Program-made: the position numbers and the translations under genes
In this document: positions 1 through 9,609 of the stretch, in pieces
Layout of the letters: the number at the start of each line of letters is the position of its first letter
Numbering within the stretch: the first letter of the stretch is position 1
Notes under the pieces: generated by a model
What the model was told of the DNA's origin: nothing
The model's input: only the letters and a program-made list of their open reading frames with translations
Databases searched by the model: none
Source: JACCXG01 sp963785755
GTDB lineage: Bacteria; Acidobacteriota; Vicinamibacteria; Vicinamibacterales; 2-12-FULL-66-21
Length of the DNA stretch: 64,000 nucleotides
Reading direction: 5' to 3'
NCBI GenBank assembly: GCA_963785755.1
Contig: CAWAXG010000013.1
Coordinates: 186,001 to 250,000, forward strand

Positions 1-2
1 GG

Positions 3-956
3 CACGGAATCTCGGGACCGGTTGCCGCCGTGGGCGGCGATCCCAAGCCGTTCTATCCGTATCAGGCGTTCAAGGACACGGTCGCGGCCGCGTTCGTGTT
101 CGCGCTCCTGATCACGTTCGCGTTGACGGTCAAGGTGCCGCTCGACGCGATCGCGGACCCGTCGGACGCGACGTATGTGCCGCGCCCCGAGTGGTACTTC
201 CTCAGCCTCTTCCAGCTGCTGAAGTACTTCCCCGGACCGCTGGAGCCGGTCGCGACCATCGTGATTCCAGGGCTCGTCGTTACCAGCCTTCTGCTGCTGC
301 CGTTCCTGGATCGCGGCCCGGACCGCCACCTGAGGAGGCGGCGCCTCGTGGCGGCCGGATTCGTCGTGCTCGGCACGGCCGTCATCAGCCTCACCTATCT
401 CGGGTTGAAGGACTCGCCCGCGCATGCCGATCCTTCGCGATGGGGACCGCTTTCGCTGGCTGGGCGGGAGTTCGTCCGCGACGACCGATGCACGAAGTGC
501 CATCGGCGGGGTGGAGCCGCGAATCCGATGGAGATCACGCGGATCACGCGCGATCCCGAGTGGCTGCTCGCGCACGTCCCCGATCCGGAAATGATCGCGC
601 CGGGACTGCGAAAGCCACCGGTCGGCGGCATGCGTGAGTCCCAGGCCCGCTCGATCGTGAGCTATCTCCAGAAGGTTCGCGCCGGAGGCAACGCTCCCGA
701 ACCGACCGGGGATACGCGCGTCGCGGTGCTCGTGCTCGGCCGGTGGTGCGGCGCCTGCCACGTGATCGACGGTGAGGGTGTCGAGCAGGGTCCGGAGCTC
801 ACGCACGCCGGCAAGGAGCACGACGCGAAGTGGATTCGGGAGTGGATCAGCGATCCGGCTGCAGTGGACGACCTGGCGGACATGCCGCCGTTCAACGACA
901 AGCTGACGCCGGAAGAGCTGACGATTATCGCCAACTACCTGGCGGCGCGGAAATAA
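3..956 (+). CDS. Cytochrome b C-terminal part fused to two c-type heme domains (5' partial)
   Basis: The reading frame is open to the left edge of the window, so the GTG at 30 is internal and the N-terminal heme b half lies outside. What is visible has about three membrane segments and the cytochrome b motif PEWYFL near residue 54 counted from position 30, part of the quinol-oxidising site. Two c-type heme sites follow: CTKCH near residue 154 and CGACH near 240, with DMPPFNDKL near the end as a likely Met-ligand region. In the family this is the cytochrome b/c subunit of a quinol:electron acceptor complex (bc or alternative complex type) in the cytoplasmic membrane, with the hemes outside. 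The last 250 bases have a diverged copy near 16.5 kb. Confidence 0.88.
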   Translation, partial: HGISGPVAAVGGDPKPFYPYQAFKDTVAAAFVFALLITFALTVKVPLDAIADPSDATYVPRPEWYFLSLFQLLKYFPGPLEPVATIVIPGLVVTSLLLLPFLDRGPDRHLRRRRLVAAGFVVLGTAVISLTYLGLKDSPAHADPSRWGPLSLAGREFVRDDRCTKCHRRGGAANPMEITRITRDPEWLLAHVPDPEMIAPGLRKPPVGGMRESQARSIVSYLQKVRAGGNAPEPTGDTRVAVLVLGRWCGACHVIDGEGVEQGPELTHAGKEHDAKWIREWISDPAAVDDLADMPPFNDKLTPEELTIIANYLAARK

Positions 957-1022
957 CGGCTAAGCCGTTCGCCGATGCTGAGACGATGCGCAGCTACCGG
1001 ATCTCAGTAAATGCAATGTTCG

Positions 1023-1130
1023 AATACCCGTTGCGTCATGCAGGTCCCGGAGGAGGAGTCGCGGCGGGATCGCGGGCCACTGCCCGCGAGTGCGTCCCGT
1101 CACTTCGGCGACAAAGCCGAGGGCATCGGT
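1023..1130 (-). pseudogene. Remnant of the 3' end of a Fic-family gene
   Basis: This stretch matches, on the minus strand, the 3' end of the Fic-like gene ending near 19065. Matching blocks are 1023-1073 and 1074-1125 against about 19052-19185, with two short gaps: roughly 24 bases and 6-7 bases present at 19.1 kb are missing here. No reading frame survives. It sits directly between the cytochrome gene and the ankyrin gene, as the 19.1 kb copy lies downstream of a cytochrome c remnant, so the two regions probably share a duplicated ancestor. Confidence 0.7.
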
Positions 1131-1139
1131 TTGATTCGT

Positions 1140-3053
1140 TCAGCGGCGCGCGCCGGCGCGGATGAGCTCGGCTTCGATCTCAGCATGGCTGCTCCTCCTC
1201 GCCCACGCGAGCGGGGTGGCCCAGGATTCAGCGTCCGCCTCGATCGGATCCGCGCCGCGCTCGAGAAACAGCCTGACCAGCGGCAGCTGTCCCCACCGGC
1301 ACGCCCATCCGAGCGGCGTGCTCTTCAGCAGGTTGTCCCTGAGATCCAGGCGCGCGCCCTTGTCGAGGATGGCTCCTGCGAACGCGACCCGCTCAACCGG
1401 TGCGAGGTTCCCGCGGGCGACGATGTTGTGGAGCGGGGTGAGGCCGAACTGCTGCCGATCTGTAGGACGGCCGCGGAGATTCGGATCGCAGCGTTCCAGC
1501 AACAGGCGGAAACCCGTCAGGTGCGGACTGTCTTTCCATTCCGTGACTGCAGGGTCGCTGTCGTGACGCAGCGTCTGTTCGAGCAGGGAGAACCATCGCG
1601 GATCATCCGGTCGCCAGTCAATCTGCGCGAGCGCCGCGCGCACGATTTCCGGCTCGCCCCGCCTGGCTGCGCCGTTGAGAAGCTCTTCTGCGACCGACGA
1701 GCTCTCTCCTTCGACGCGGCATGGTGCATCTGCTGCCAGGACCCGGAGGGCCAGATCGACGGAGCCGAATGCGGCGATGGCGCCAGCGGTGAGCATTCCG
1801 CCGTGGGCCTCCAGCAGCGCAATCATTCGTTCGTCGCCGGAACCGTAGGCGGACGAAATGGGATCGCCGCTGGCATAGATCGAGGCATTCGGATCTGCGC
1901 CGGCGTTCAGCAGCGTTTCTGCCATTTCGTGCCGCTTCAGCTCCACCGCGTGCTGCAGCGCCATACCCCAGGTCCACGGGGCATCATCACCATCGAACAG
2001 TCGAACCCGTGTGTCGGGGTCGAAGCCGCAATCGAGCAACAGCCGCAGCACTTCAGGGCGGTTGTGCGTGACCGCAATCCGCAGCAGCCCGCCGGAGCCG
2101 TCGTTCGTGTCGGTCAGCGCGGCTTCGGCGTGGCGGGCCCGGAGCCAGGCCGTGTCGCCGAGCGCCGCTGCCGCCGCCGCGGTCATCGGCGCGCCCCGCC
2201 CGAGCAGCAGCCGGGCGACCGCCTCGAAGCGCTGCGTCTCGGCCCGATACCACCTCAGGGCCGCGAGGTCGAGGGGCATCAGGTCGTGGTGCATACGCAC
2301 CGCCGGTTCGGCGCCGTGCTCGAGCAGCCACGCGACCAGCGCGTCGTCCAGGGCCTGCGCCGCGGCATGTAGCGGCGAAAGCTGCGATGGAACGTGTCGC
2401 GAGTGAATCTGCCGCGGGTCAACGCTCATGAGCGCGATCGCACGATCGGAGCTCCCGGCGGCAATCGCGCGAAACAGATCGTCGGCCGCGGGTGCGTCCT
2501 GCGCTCCGCTCAGCGCGTTCCTCTGCTCTTGTTCCGCCAGCTCGATGACCCGGACGATCTCATCGTGCCCACGCTGCACGGCGAGCGCGTGAGCAGTTGT
2601 CGCTTCGCGATACGGATACACGCCCTCCCGCGCGTTCGCGCCGTGCGCCATCAACAGACGGACAACGTCGGGAGTGTCAGCAAGTACCGCGTAATGGAGC
2701 ACGTGCAGGTTATCGATCGACATCCTCACGAGCTCCGGCCGGCGCGCGAGCAGCTGCTGGACGGTCGCGGTGTCGCGCGCGCGTATCGCGTCGACCAGCC
2801 GACGCACGGTCATCCCCTCGACGAACGCCTTCAGCTTCGGCCAGCTCTCGAAGCCGTACGCGCGGGCGACGACGAGCTGCGCATCGTGAAGGGCAAACGT
2901 GCGGGGATCGGCACCGTGATACTGCGCGTGGACGTCGGCAGTCGCATCGGGGTCCCCGACGCGGAATGATTCGAGCAGCTCTTTTGCCTGACGCTTCAGC
3001 TGATTGAGATCGGGCCGTTTGGGAAGAGTTCTGGAGCGAGGGGCAGGTGACAC
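1140..3053 (-). CDS. Ankyrin-repeat protein (637 aa)
   Basis: A long protein built mainly of ankyrin repeats. Typical repeat cores are visible, such as LHYAVLADTPDVVRLLMAHG, and others with PLHAAAQ, GADPNAS and TPLGWACRWGQ. The N-terminus has the RPDLNQLKRQAKELL segment found at the start of many acidobacterial ankyrin proteins. I chose the GTG at 3053 because AAAGGAG lies six bases upstream; the frame also runs on to 3107 without such a site. There is no signal peptide, so it is probably cytoplasmic and acts in protein-protein interaction. Partner and function cannot be told from sequence. The stop codon abuts the Fic remnant. Confidence 0.85.
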   Translation of the reverse strand: MSPAPRSRTLPKRPDLNQLKRQAKELLESFRVGDPDATADVHAQYHGADPRTFALHDAQLVVARAYGFESWPKLKAFVEGMTVRRLVDAIRARDTATVQQLLARRPELVRMSIDNLHVLHYAVLADTPDVVRLLMAHGANAREGVYPYREATTAHALAVQRGHDEIVRVIELAEQEQRNALSGAQDAPAADDLFRAIAAGSSDRAIALMSVDPRQIHSRHVPSQLSPLHAAAQALDDALVAWLLEHGAEPAVRMHHDLMPLDLAALRWYRAETQRFEAVARLLLGRGAPMTAAAAAALGDTAWLRARHAEAALTDTNDGSGGLLRIAVTHNRPEVLRLLLDCGFDPDTRVRLFDGDDAPWTWGMALQHAVELKRHEMAETLLNAGADPNASIYASGDPISSAYGSGDERMIALLEAHGGMLTAGAIAAFGSVDLALRVLAADAPCRVEGESSSVAEELLNGAARRGEPEIVRAALAQIDWRPDDPRWFSLLEQTLRHDSDPAVTEWKDSPHLTGFRLLLERCDPNLRGRPTDRQQFGLTPLHNIVARGNLAPVERVAFAGAILDKGARLDLRDNLLKSTPLGWACRWGQLPLVRLFLERGADPIEADAESWATPLAWARRSSHAEIEAELIRAGARR

Positions 3054-3257
3054 GATGAGCTCCTTTCCGGGCGGCGCCAGCCGTCCGTGGGCCCGGTGTC
3101 CGCTCACACGGGCCGAAAAGAGTTCATCGCAAACGCTGATGTGAAACCTGGTTCAGGTGGACGCAGTCCTTTCCGCGGACACGGCGGCACCCTGACGCGC
3201 AGTCGCGAGTCTACGCGTCAGACGCAGCGTGGCGCAAGCCCGTACGGGGCCTTCCGA

Positions 3258-3428
3258 TTACCGCTTCGGATGGTTGGCCCATCCCTTTCGTTCGAGCAGT
3301 GTTTCGACCCGGGCTGGAACGACCGAGGCCATGCGCTGCCGTCGCATGAGCGTGTTCGTGATGCGTTGTGTCGCTGACGGCACCCCGTCGGCCATTTCGC
3401 GAACGAGAGCGATCGCTTCCGCGTCCAT
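3258..3428 (-). CDS. Possible small protein (56 aa)
   Basis: A short frame from ATG at 3428 to TAA, beginning MDAEAIALVREMADGVP and ending ERKGWANHPKR. It is rich in charged residues and predicted helix, with codon use like that of neighbouring genes (many G/C third positions). It lies 54 bases downstream of the 124-aa hypothetical on the same strand, so the two could be co-transcribed. No clear ribosome binding site is seen and no family is recognised. It could be a chance frame. Confidence 0.35.
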   Translation of the reverse strand: MDAEAIALVREMADGVPSATQRITNTLMRRQRMASVVPARVETLLERKGWANHPKR

Positions 3429-3482
3429 GGCAGTCTCACGTCGTGTCGCAACGATCGACGATGACGTTCTTGCGGACCACGA

Positions 3483-3857
3483 TCAAGGCAACCAGCCACG
3501 GCCGACGATGCCACCCCCGGTGCCCGTCAGCTCAAATGCCAGACGACGTCCGTCTTCGAGCGTCAGGGTCAGCGCACGGGGACCGGCGAGCACGACGGCC
3601 TCGGCGATTCCGGTGATGTCGATGTGACCCTCAATGCTCGCGAGCGCCTCGGGATTTTCTTCCGGTGCGGGCTGGCGGTCGTCCGACCAGAGCGATAGCT
3701 CGTACCTCGTCGTGCGGAGCATCACGTCGTCCGCATGAATGGCGCCGACACCAGTCAATGATTTGAGGAGACGTTTCGCGATAGCGTCCTCCGTTCGGTA
3801 GATTCTACTGCGCTTATCATCAAAACGGTGAGTGGTGTCGGCCGGGACGGCTGACAA
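3483..3857 (-). CDS. Hypothetical protein (up to 124 aa)
   Basis: A soluble-looking protein without membrane segments or signal peptide. The C-terminal half (SIEGHIDITGIAEAVVLAG, then TLTLEDGRRLAFELTG) reads as beta strands ending in a Gly-rich tail. The start is uncertain: TTG at 3857 opens the frame, but TAGAAT near 3799-3804 and GGAGG shortly after suggest that transcription and translation may begin further in. It diverges from the secreted protein at 3908. No function is recognised. Confidence 0.55.
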   Translation of the reverse strand: MSAVPADTTHRFDDKRSRIYRTEDAIAKRLLKSLTGVGAIHADDVMLRTTRYELSLWSDDRQPAPEENPEALASIEGHIDITGIAEAVVLAGPRALTLTLEDGRRLAFELTGTGGGIVGRGWLP

Positions 3858-3907
3858 GGTCCACGTACGCGGGTAAACTGTTGGGGCCCCCCCGAAAGTC
3901 CAACGAC

Positions 3908-4834
3908 ATGAGATTCGTCACTCCGCTCGTCGTGATCCTGCTACAGGTGTCTCCGGTCTTTGCGCAGGCCACCCGCGTCACCGGAACGTCGGTCGCGCTT
4001 GCTCCTCCACCGGGCTTTCTGCCATCGAGCCGCTTCCCGGGATTCGAACGCGCAGACCTGCAATCGTCAGTGATGGTGACCGAGATTCCCGGTCCGGTCT
4101 CAGAACTGAGCCGCGGCATGACAGCAGCCAATCTCGCCACTCGCGGCATGACGCTGATCTCGTCGGCCAAGCAGGTGGTCGATGGCAGACCGGTCCTCCT
4201 GTTGAAGGTCTCGCAGCCAGCGGGCGGAATGACGGTCCACAAATGGATGGTCGTGTCGGGAGACGCGAAGACGTCCGTGATGATCGTCGGCACGTTTCCC
4301 AAGGAGCACGAATCCCAGATCGGCGAAGCGATGAAGGAGTCGCTTCTGACGGCGCGATGGGCCGCAGCGGCTGCTCCGCCCGATCATTTCGAGGGACTGC
4401 CTTTTCGCGTTTCGCCATCGACGTCGCTGAAGATCGCGGGCCGTATGAGCAACATGCTGATGCTCACCGAATCGGGTCAGATGGGTCCGCAAGGGCCGGA
4501 TGCGGCGCTGTTCGTGGTCGGCACTTCCCTCGCTCCGGCAGATCTTTCGGATCTGAAGGCATTCGCGACCACGCGCGCCAGCCAGACGAAGCAGCTCAAA
4601 GGCCTACGCGTGTCCAATCAGGGGGCGACCGCCATCGGCAATGAGGCCGCGTACGAGCTGGTCGCTGAGGGAACGGACATCGCGACAGGCCGGCTCGTGA
4701 CGCTGTATCAAGTCGTGCTGCCGGATCCGCAAGGATACGTTCTCATGCAGGGCATGGTGGCCTCGACGCGGGCTGCCACGATGGTGCCGGAGTTCCGGAG
4801 AGCAGCACACACGTTCCGCAGAACGGCGCGATAA
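3908..4834 (+). CDS. Secreted hypothetical protein (308 aa)
   Basis: ATG at 3908 begins a clear signal peptide: MRFVTPLVVILLQVSPVFA followed by QA. The frame extends upstream to 3881, but that would bury the signal peptide. The mature part has two similar halves, each with a V-x-V/I strand pattern and phrases such as VHKWMVVSGDAKTSVMIVG and LYQVVLPDPQGYVLMQGMVA, suggesting a duplicated alpha/beta fold. No catalytic motif is visible. It is likely periplasmic. It is divergently transcribed from the 124-aa hypothetical across about 50 bases. Confidence 0.75.
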   Translation: MRFVTPLVVILLQVSPVFAQATRVTGTSVALAPPPGFLPSSRFPGFERADLQSSVMVTEIPGPVSELSRGMTAANLATRGMTLISSAKQVVDGRPVLLLKVSQPAGGMTVHKWMVVSGDAKTSVMIVGTFPKEHESQIGEAMKESLLTARWAAAAAPPDHFEGLPFRVSPSTSLKIAGRMSNMLMLTESGQMGPQGPDAALFVVGTSLAPADLSDLKAFATTRASQTKQLKGLRVSNQGATAIGNEAAYELVAEGTDIATGRLVTLYQVVLPDPQGYVLMQGMVASTRAATMVPEFRRAAHTFRRTAR

Positions 4835-4869
4835 CCGGAGGACCCGGGGGTGCCGTCGCACTGCGGCGC

Positions 4870-5445
4870 GTCTACGGTCCTCACCGCGAATGGTCCGCGT
4901 CTTTCCTGTGACGGTGAACTTGGCACTGGAGCGGATGTCGCTCGAGCTGCTGCCCGCGCTGACTTCAATCGGCCCAGGCTCCATGATCAATTCGCCGGCG
5001 AGCCCCGTGTAGGCGAGTACGCTCGATGGGCACCACGAATGAGACGGTCTTCGACGCGCCCGGCTCCAGCTCGAGCCGAGCGAACCCAACGAGTTGCTGC
5101 GCGGGCAGCGTCACGCCGGTCTCCGTGTCCGCCGCGTAGAGCTGCACCACCTCGGTGCCGCGCCGCTTGCCGGTGATCGTGACGGTGAGCGTCACGCGCG
5201 CGTCGCCACTCACGTCAACCGTCTCGCTAGCCAGCTTCACCGGGCTGTACTCGAATGTCGTGTAGCTCAAACCGTGGCCGAACGGGAACAGAGGCGTGGA
5301 CGGCATGTCGAGGTATCCGTGATGGATGTCCTCCTTGGTCCGTTGGTAACCGCTGCCCCATTTCTGCGCGTAGTGGATCGGCACCTGCCCCACGTGGGCG
5401 CGGTCGCCGGAGCCGCGCCCGTTCTCCGAGGTGTTCGTCAAGGGC
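4870..5445 (-). pseudogene. C-terminal remnant of a GH3 beta-glucosidase
   Basis: The minus strand encodes the end of a glycoside hydrolase family 3 enzyme: VGQVPIHYAQKWGSGYQ, then TPLFPFGHGLSYTTFEYSP, then the fibronectin-III-like domain found after the GH3 catalytic domains. The frame breaks near 5030; the continuation (LAYTGLAGELIMEPG) is in another frame. The catalytic (alpha/beta)8 domain with its nucleophile Asp is absent, so the fragment cannot be an active glucosidase. Its 5' end abuts the promoter region of the histidine kinase gene. Confidence 0.8.
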
Positions 5446-5687
5446 CAGCGGACAGCGCACGGCCCGAAGCCGCAATCCCATTCAGAGCAAGGCGGACATC
5501 AACGCCCGCGCCTACCCTCTCCTTCTATCGCACGAGCACCTGCTTCTTACGGGTTCGAGCGCTTCGGAAATCATGGCGGGTTGCGGGATCATTTGCTTCG
5601 TTTGGGAGTGCTTGCCCTATCGTTCGGCTCCACTTTGCAGTGGGTGACACCCTCAAGGAGGAGAAAAGGATCGTATTCTTGAGGAAA

Positions 5688-8587
5688 ATGAGCGCTCCTC
5701 GAGACTCTCCGGAAACCTCATCGCTCCTCAGCTGGCTGGCGACGCTCGGCGCAGACGCGATGCAGGCACAAATGAGCGAGGCGTCGGAGGAGATGCGGCA
5801 GGCGCAATCGATCTTCAAGTCTCTTGTCGATAGTCTGCCGCTCAATTTGCTGATCAAGGACGCAGCCGGTCGCCGAGTATTCGCTAATCGCAGCTACCTG
5901 GACAGCCATCACAAGACGCTGACGGAAATAGCAGGGAAAACAGATTTCGATCTCTTCCCCGCCGACATGGCTCGCAAGTTCACCGCCGATGACGAGCAAA
6001 TCATTCGTACCGGCTGCGTGATGCATGACATCGAGGAGCATCAAACGCCGGACGGCCGTCGGCACTGGATCGAACGCATCAAAGGGCCGTTGCGCGATGC
6101 CGATGGGCAGATCGTTGGCCTACAGGTGCTGTTCTGGGACGTCACCGACCGCGAGCAGGCGGAACGGGCGCTGGAACGGGAGCAGTACCTGCTGCACTCG
6201 CTCATGGACAGCATTCCCGACTCGATCTATTTCAAGGACCGCCAGAGCCGGTTCCTGCGAGTCAGCCAGGCGCTCGTGTCCAGATTCGACCTGGCCAGCA
6301 TCGACGACGTGATCGGCAAGTCCGACTCCGATCTATTCACGGCGGAGCACGCGCACCAGGCATTGGCGGACGAGCAGCAGATCATGGAGACGGACAAGCC
6401 GATTGTGGCGGTGATCGAGCGTGAGACGTGGGCGGACCGGGCAGATACCTGGGTGTCGACCACCAAGATGCCGCTCAAGGACGCCAGCGGCAACATCGTC
6501 GGCACGTTCGGCATCTCGCGCGACATCACCGAGCTGAAGCGGATGCAGGACGAGTTGCAGAGTGCCCGCGACGCGGCCGACGCGGCCAGCCGCGCCAAGA
6601 GCGAATTCCTGGCCAACATGAGCCACGAGATTCGCACGCCGATGAACGGCATCATCGGCATGACCGAGCTGGCTCTCGATACCGAGCTGACAGCCGAGCA
6701 GCGCGAGTATCTGGAGATGGCCAAATCGTCGGCCGACTACCTGCTGACGGTGATCAACGACATTCTCGACTTCTCGAAGATCGAAGCCGGCAAGCTGGAG
6801 ATCGAGCAACATCGACTTCCGCCTGCGCGATTGCGGTGGAGGAAACGACCGCCACACTCGCCTTGCGGGCCCACAAGAAGGGGCTGGAGCTGGCCTGCCA
6901 TGTTTGGCCGGATGTGCCCGATGCGCTGGTCGGCGACCCCGGCCGCCTGCGGCAGATCCTCGTCAACCTCGATCGGCAACGCCATCAAGTTCACCGAACG
7001 CGGCGAGGTGGTGGTGGAAGTGCGGAATGCGAGCAACCGCTCCGTTCGCACTCCGCGGCGTCGGACTCTGCACTTCTCGGTCCGCGACACCGGCATCGGC
7101 ATTCCCCCTGAAAAAGTCGGCCTGCTGTTCCAGGCGTTTTCACAGGTCGATAGCTCGACGACGCGCAAGTACGGCGGCACGGGGCTGGGCCTGGCGATCT
7201 CGCGCACAGCTTGCCCGGCTGATGGGCGGGCGCACCTGGGTCGAGAGCGAGCTCGGCCGCGGCAGCACGTTTCATTTCACGGCTGCGTTTCAGCCGTCAG
7301 ACGAATCCGCCGCCGATCGCGTCGCCTGAGGCGGTGTCCGCTGACTGGATTACCCGTGCTGGTCGTGGACGACAATGCGACCAATCGCCGCATCCTGCAA
7401 GAGATGCTGACGAATTGGGGCATGAAGCCGACCGTCGTGGCCAGCGGCAAAGAAGCGCTGCAGGCGCTCGATCGGGCACGAAAAGGCGGAACGCCGTACT
7501 CCTTGATCCTGCTCGACGGGATGATGCCCGAAATGGATGGCTTTGAGCTTGCGGCGAAGATCAAGGGGAAGCCGGAACCTCGTGGGTCCTGCCCTGATGA
7601 TGCTTTCGTCGGCGGATCGCAAGCAAGATTCGGCTCGCTGCCATCAACTCGGCGTTTCCGCCTATTTGGTCAAGCCGATCCGCCAATCCGATCTGCTCGA
7701 CGCGATCGTCACCACACTGAATGCGCAAGTCACATCCGCCCAGCGCGTGCGAAGCACCACGCGCCCGGCGACACGGCCGGTGGAGCAACGCTTGCGCGTG
7801 CTGCTGGCCGAGGACAACGTCGTGAATCAGCGCCTCGCCGTGAAACTGCTGGACAAACGAGGACATGAAGTTGTCGTCGTCAGCACGGGCCGCAAGGCGG
7901 TCGACGCTGTCGCACAGCAAGCGTTCGACGCCGTGCTGATGGACGTGCAAATGCCGGAGATGGACGGTTTCGAAGCCACCGCCGTCATCCGCCAGCGAGA
8001 GGCGACGACCGGACGGCACGTTCCGATCATCGCCATGACGGCCCATGCCATGAAAGGCGACCGCGAGCGCTGCCTGGAAGCCGGGATGGACGGCTACGTC
8101 ATCCAAGCCGCTGCAGCCTGAAGTGCTCTATGCGGCGTTAGAGGGTGCCGCTTCCGTCGCCGCGCCGCCCTTGCATGCTCCGGCGCAAGCTTCCGCCGCA
8201 GTTGTCGAGCCACTGCCGTACGATCCGGCAGTCCTCGACAAGCACTTTGGCGGCGACCAGGCGTTCCTTGGCGAGTTGGTCGGCGTGTTCTTACAGTCCT
8301 ATCCCGAGTGGCAAGCTGAGATTCGCGCGGCGGTCGAAGCCGGCGACCCATCCAGGTTGCGCGCTGCTGCGCACACGCTCAAAGGGGCGGTCAGCTATTT
8401 TGGCGGCAGGGGCGTTTATGACGTTGCTGACCGCCTGGAGCAAATGGCGCGTGAGGGGCAGCTCCGCGAGGCGCCGGCAGCCTGTTCCCTGCTCGACAAC
8501 GCACTTCGTCGGCTGCAGGCCGCACTTCAACAGCTCGCAGGTGAAGGAAGGGTCAGCGAACACAAGAATGACGAGCGGCACCGCTGA
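5688..8587 (+). pseudogene. Hybrid sensor histidine kinase PAS-PAS-HisKA-HATPase-REC-REC-HPt, broken by single-base insertions
   Basis: Coding starts at ATG 5688, with AAGGAGGAG upstream and GAGGAA close by. Domains in order: PAS (about 5810-6170), PAS (6180-6540), HisKA with FLANMSHEIRTPMNG holding the phospho-acceptor His, HATPase (GIGIPPEKVG, GGTGLGLAIS), a first receiver (LLDGMMPEMDG), a second receiver (VLMDVQMPEMDG) and an HPt domain (AAHTLKGAVSYFG). The protein is spread over all three frames. I infer +1 changes near 6810, 6834, 6972, 7205, about 7320, about 7355, 7580 and 8105, all in the insertion direction. Codons between them are well kept. It is either a young pseudogene or uncorrected sequence. 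If restored it would be a cytoplasmic phosphorelay kinase of about 960 aa, probably feeding the response regulator at 9610. Confidence 0.85.
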
Positions 8588-9572
8588 ACATCCCCCGGCC
8601 CCGCGTGTCAGGACGGTCGCCTGCGTGTCGGGCGTAAGCCTGGAGCGCGGCGTGCCGACGGAGGAGATTCACGACTACATCAAAGATTCGAGCAACCTGG
8701 TGTGGATGGACATCCAGGACCCCGGCACCGCCGAACTGTCGATGCTGATGGAGGAATTCGGATTCCATCCTCTGGCGCTGGATGACGTGGCGAAGGAGCA
8801 GCAGCGGCCCAAGGTTGACGAGTACAAGGGCTATTTGTTCGCGGTGACGTATTGCGTGGCGGCGGGGTCCGATCTGAAAGACATCAAGACGGTCGAGGTG
8901 GACCTCTTTATTGGCCGCAACTACGTTGTGACGATTCATCGCGGCAGAATTCCTGCGCTGGAAGACGCCCTCGGCCGCTGGACGCGCGGCGGACCCATGC
9001 TGCGCGAGGGTGTCGGCTTTCTCGTGTACACGGTGCTGGACGCGTTGATCGATACGTACTTCCCGGTCATCGACGCCATTGAGGACGAGATTGAGGAAAT
9101 CGAGTTGGAGCTGTTCGGTCCGTTTCGCGGCAGGGGAGTACAAGACCTCTTGAAGCTGAAACGCACGCTGGTCGTGCTTCGCCGCGTGCTGTATCCGCTG
9201 CGCGAGACATTTCACGTTTTCCTGCGGCCTGACCGTACCCACTTTTCGGCCGCCATGCTCGTCTATTTCCAGGATTTGCACAGCCACATCTTGCGCATTG
9301 TCGACGTCCTCGACACGGAGCGCGATATGGCCGGCGGGGCCCTGGAAGCCTACCTGACTGTCGTGTCGAATCGGCTCAATGAAACCATGAAAAAGCTCGC
9401 GGTGCTGACGGTGGCGGTGGCCGTGCTCAGCGCCGTCTTCGGCGCCTGGGGCATGAATTTCGCGGTCATTCCCCTGGCCGATGCCCCGTGGGGGTTTGCC
9501 ACGGTCCTTCTCGGGACCTTTGCGATCATCGGCCTACTGGGGCTGGTGGCCTGGCAACGTGGATGGATGTAA
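8568..9572 (+). CDS. corA: CorA-family Mg2+/Co2+ transporter (334 aa)
   Basis: The C-terminus has two membrane helices with the CorA signature GMNF between them, and the N-terminal two thirds are the cytoplasmic domain with the long helix leading to the pore. Length is typical. ATG at 8568 is chosen because the conserved region (VWMDIQDPGTAEL) begins shortly after; the frame is open much further upstream only because it overlaps the HPt domain. It overlaps the end of the HPt-encoding region by 20 bases, so it is probably co-transcribed with the signalling genes. The second-loop motif (MNF-AVIPLADAPWGF) is less acidic than in E. coli CorA, so ion preference is uncertain. Confidence 0.92.
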   Translation: MTSGTAEHPPAPRVRTVACVSGVSLERGVPTEEIHDYIKDSSNLVWMDIQDPGTAELSMLMEEFGFHPLALDDVAKEQQRPKVDEYKGYLFAVTYCVAAGSDLKDIKTVEVDLFIGRNYVVTIHRGRIPALEDALGRWTRGGPMLREGVGFLVYTVLDALIDTYFPVIDAIEDEIEEIELELFGPFRGRGVQDLLKLKRTLVVLRRVLYPLRETFHVFLRPDRTHFSAAMLVYFQDLHSHILRIVDVLDTERDMAGGALEAYLTVVSNRLNETMKKLAVLTVAVAVLSAVFGAWGMNFAVIPLADAPWGFATVLLGTFAIIGLLGLVAWQRGWM

Positions 9573-9609
9573 TCTCACTGTCTTCGAACCCGCACTGGGA
9601 GAGCACTCG

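Noticed and set aside
1011..2372. A 453-codon plus-strand frame opposite the ankyrin gene
   Set aside because: Starts inside the Fic remnant and continues as antisense of ankyrin repeats; no family resemblance.
5094..5687. A long N-terminal extension of the histidine kinase
   Set aside because: This part is antisense to the GH3 remnant and is unrelated to kinase proteins; the ATG at 5688 with an upstream purine-rich site fits better.
5688..8587. Programmed frameshifting in the histidine kinase
   Set aside because: About eight changes at sites without slippery heptamers or shared context; no known system uses so many. The IS3 A7G site at 10522 is the only credible programmed site in the window.
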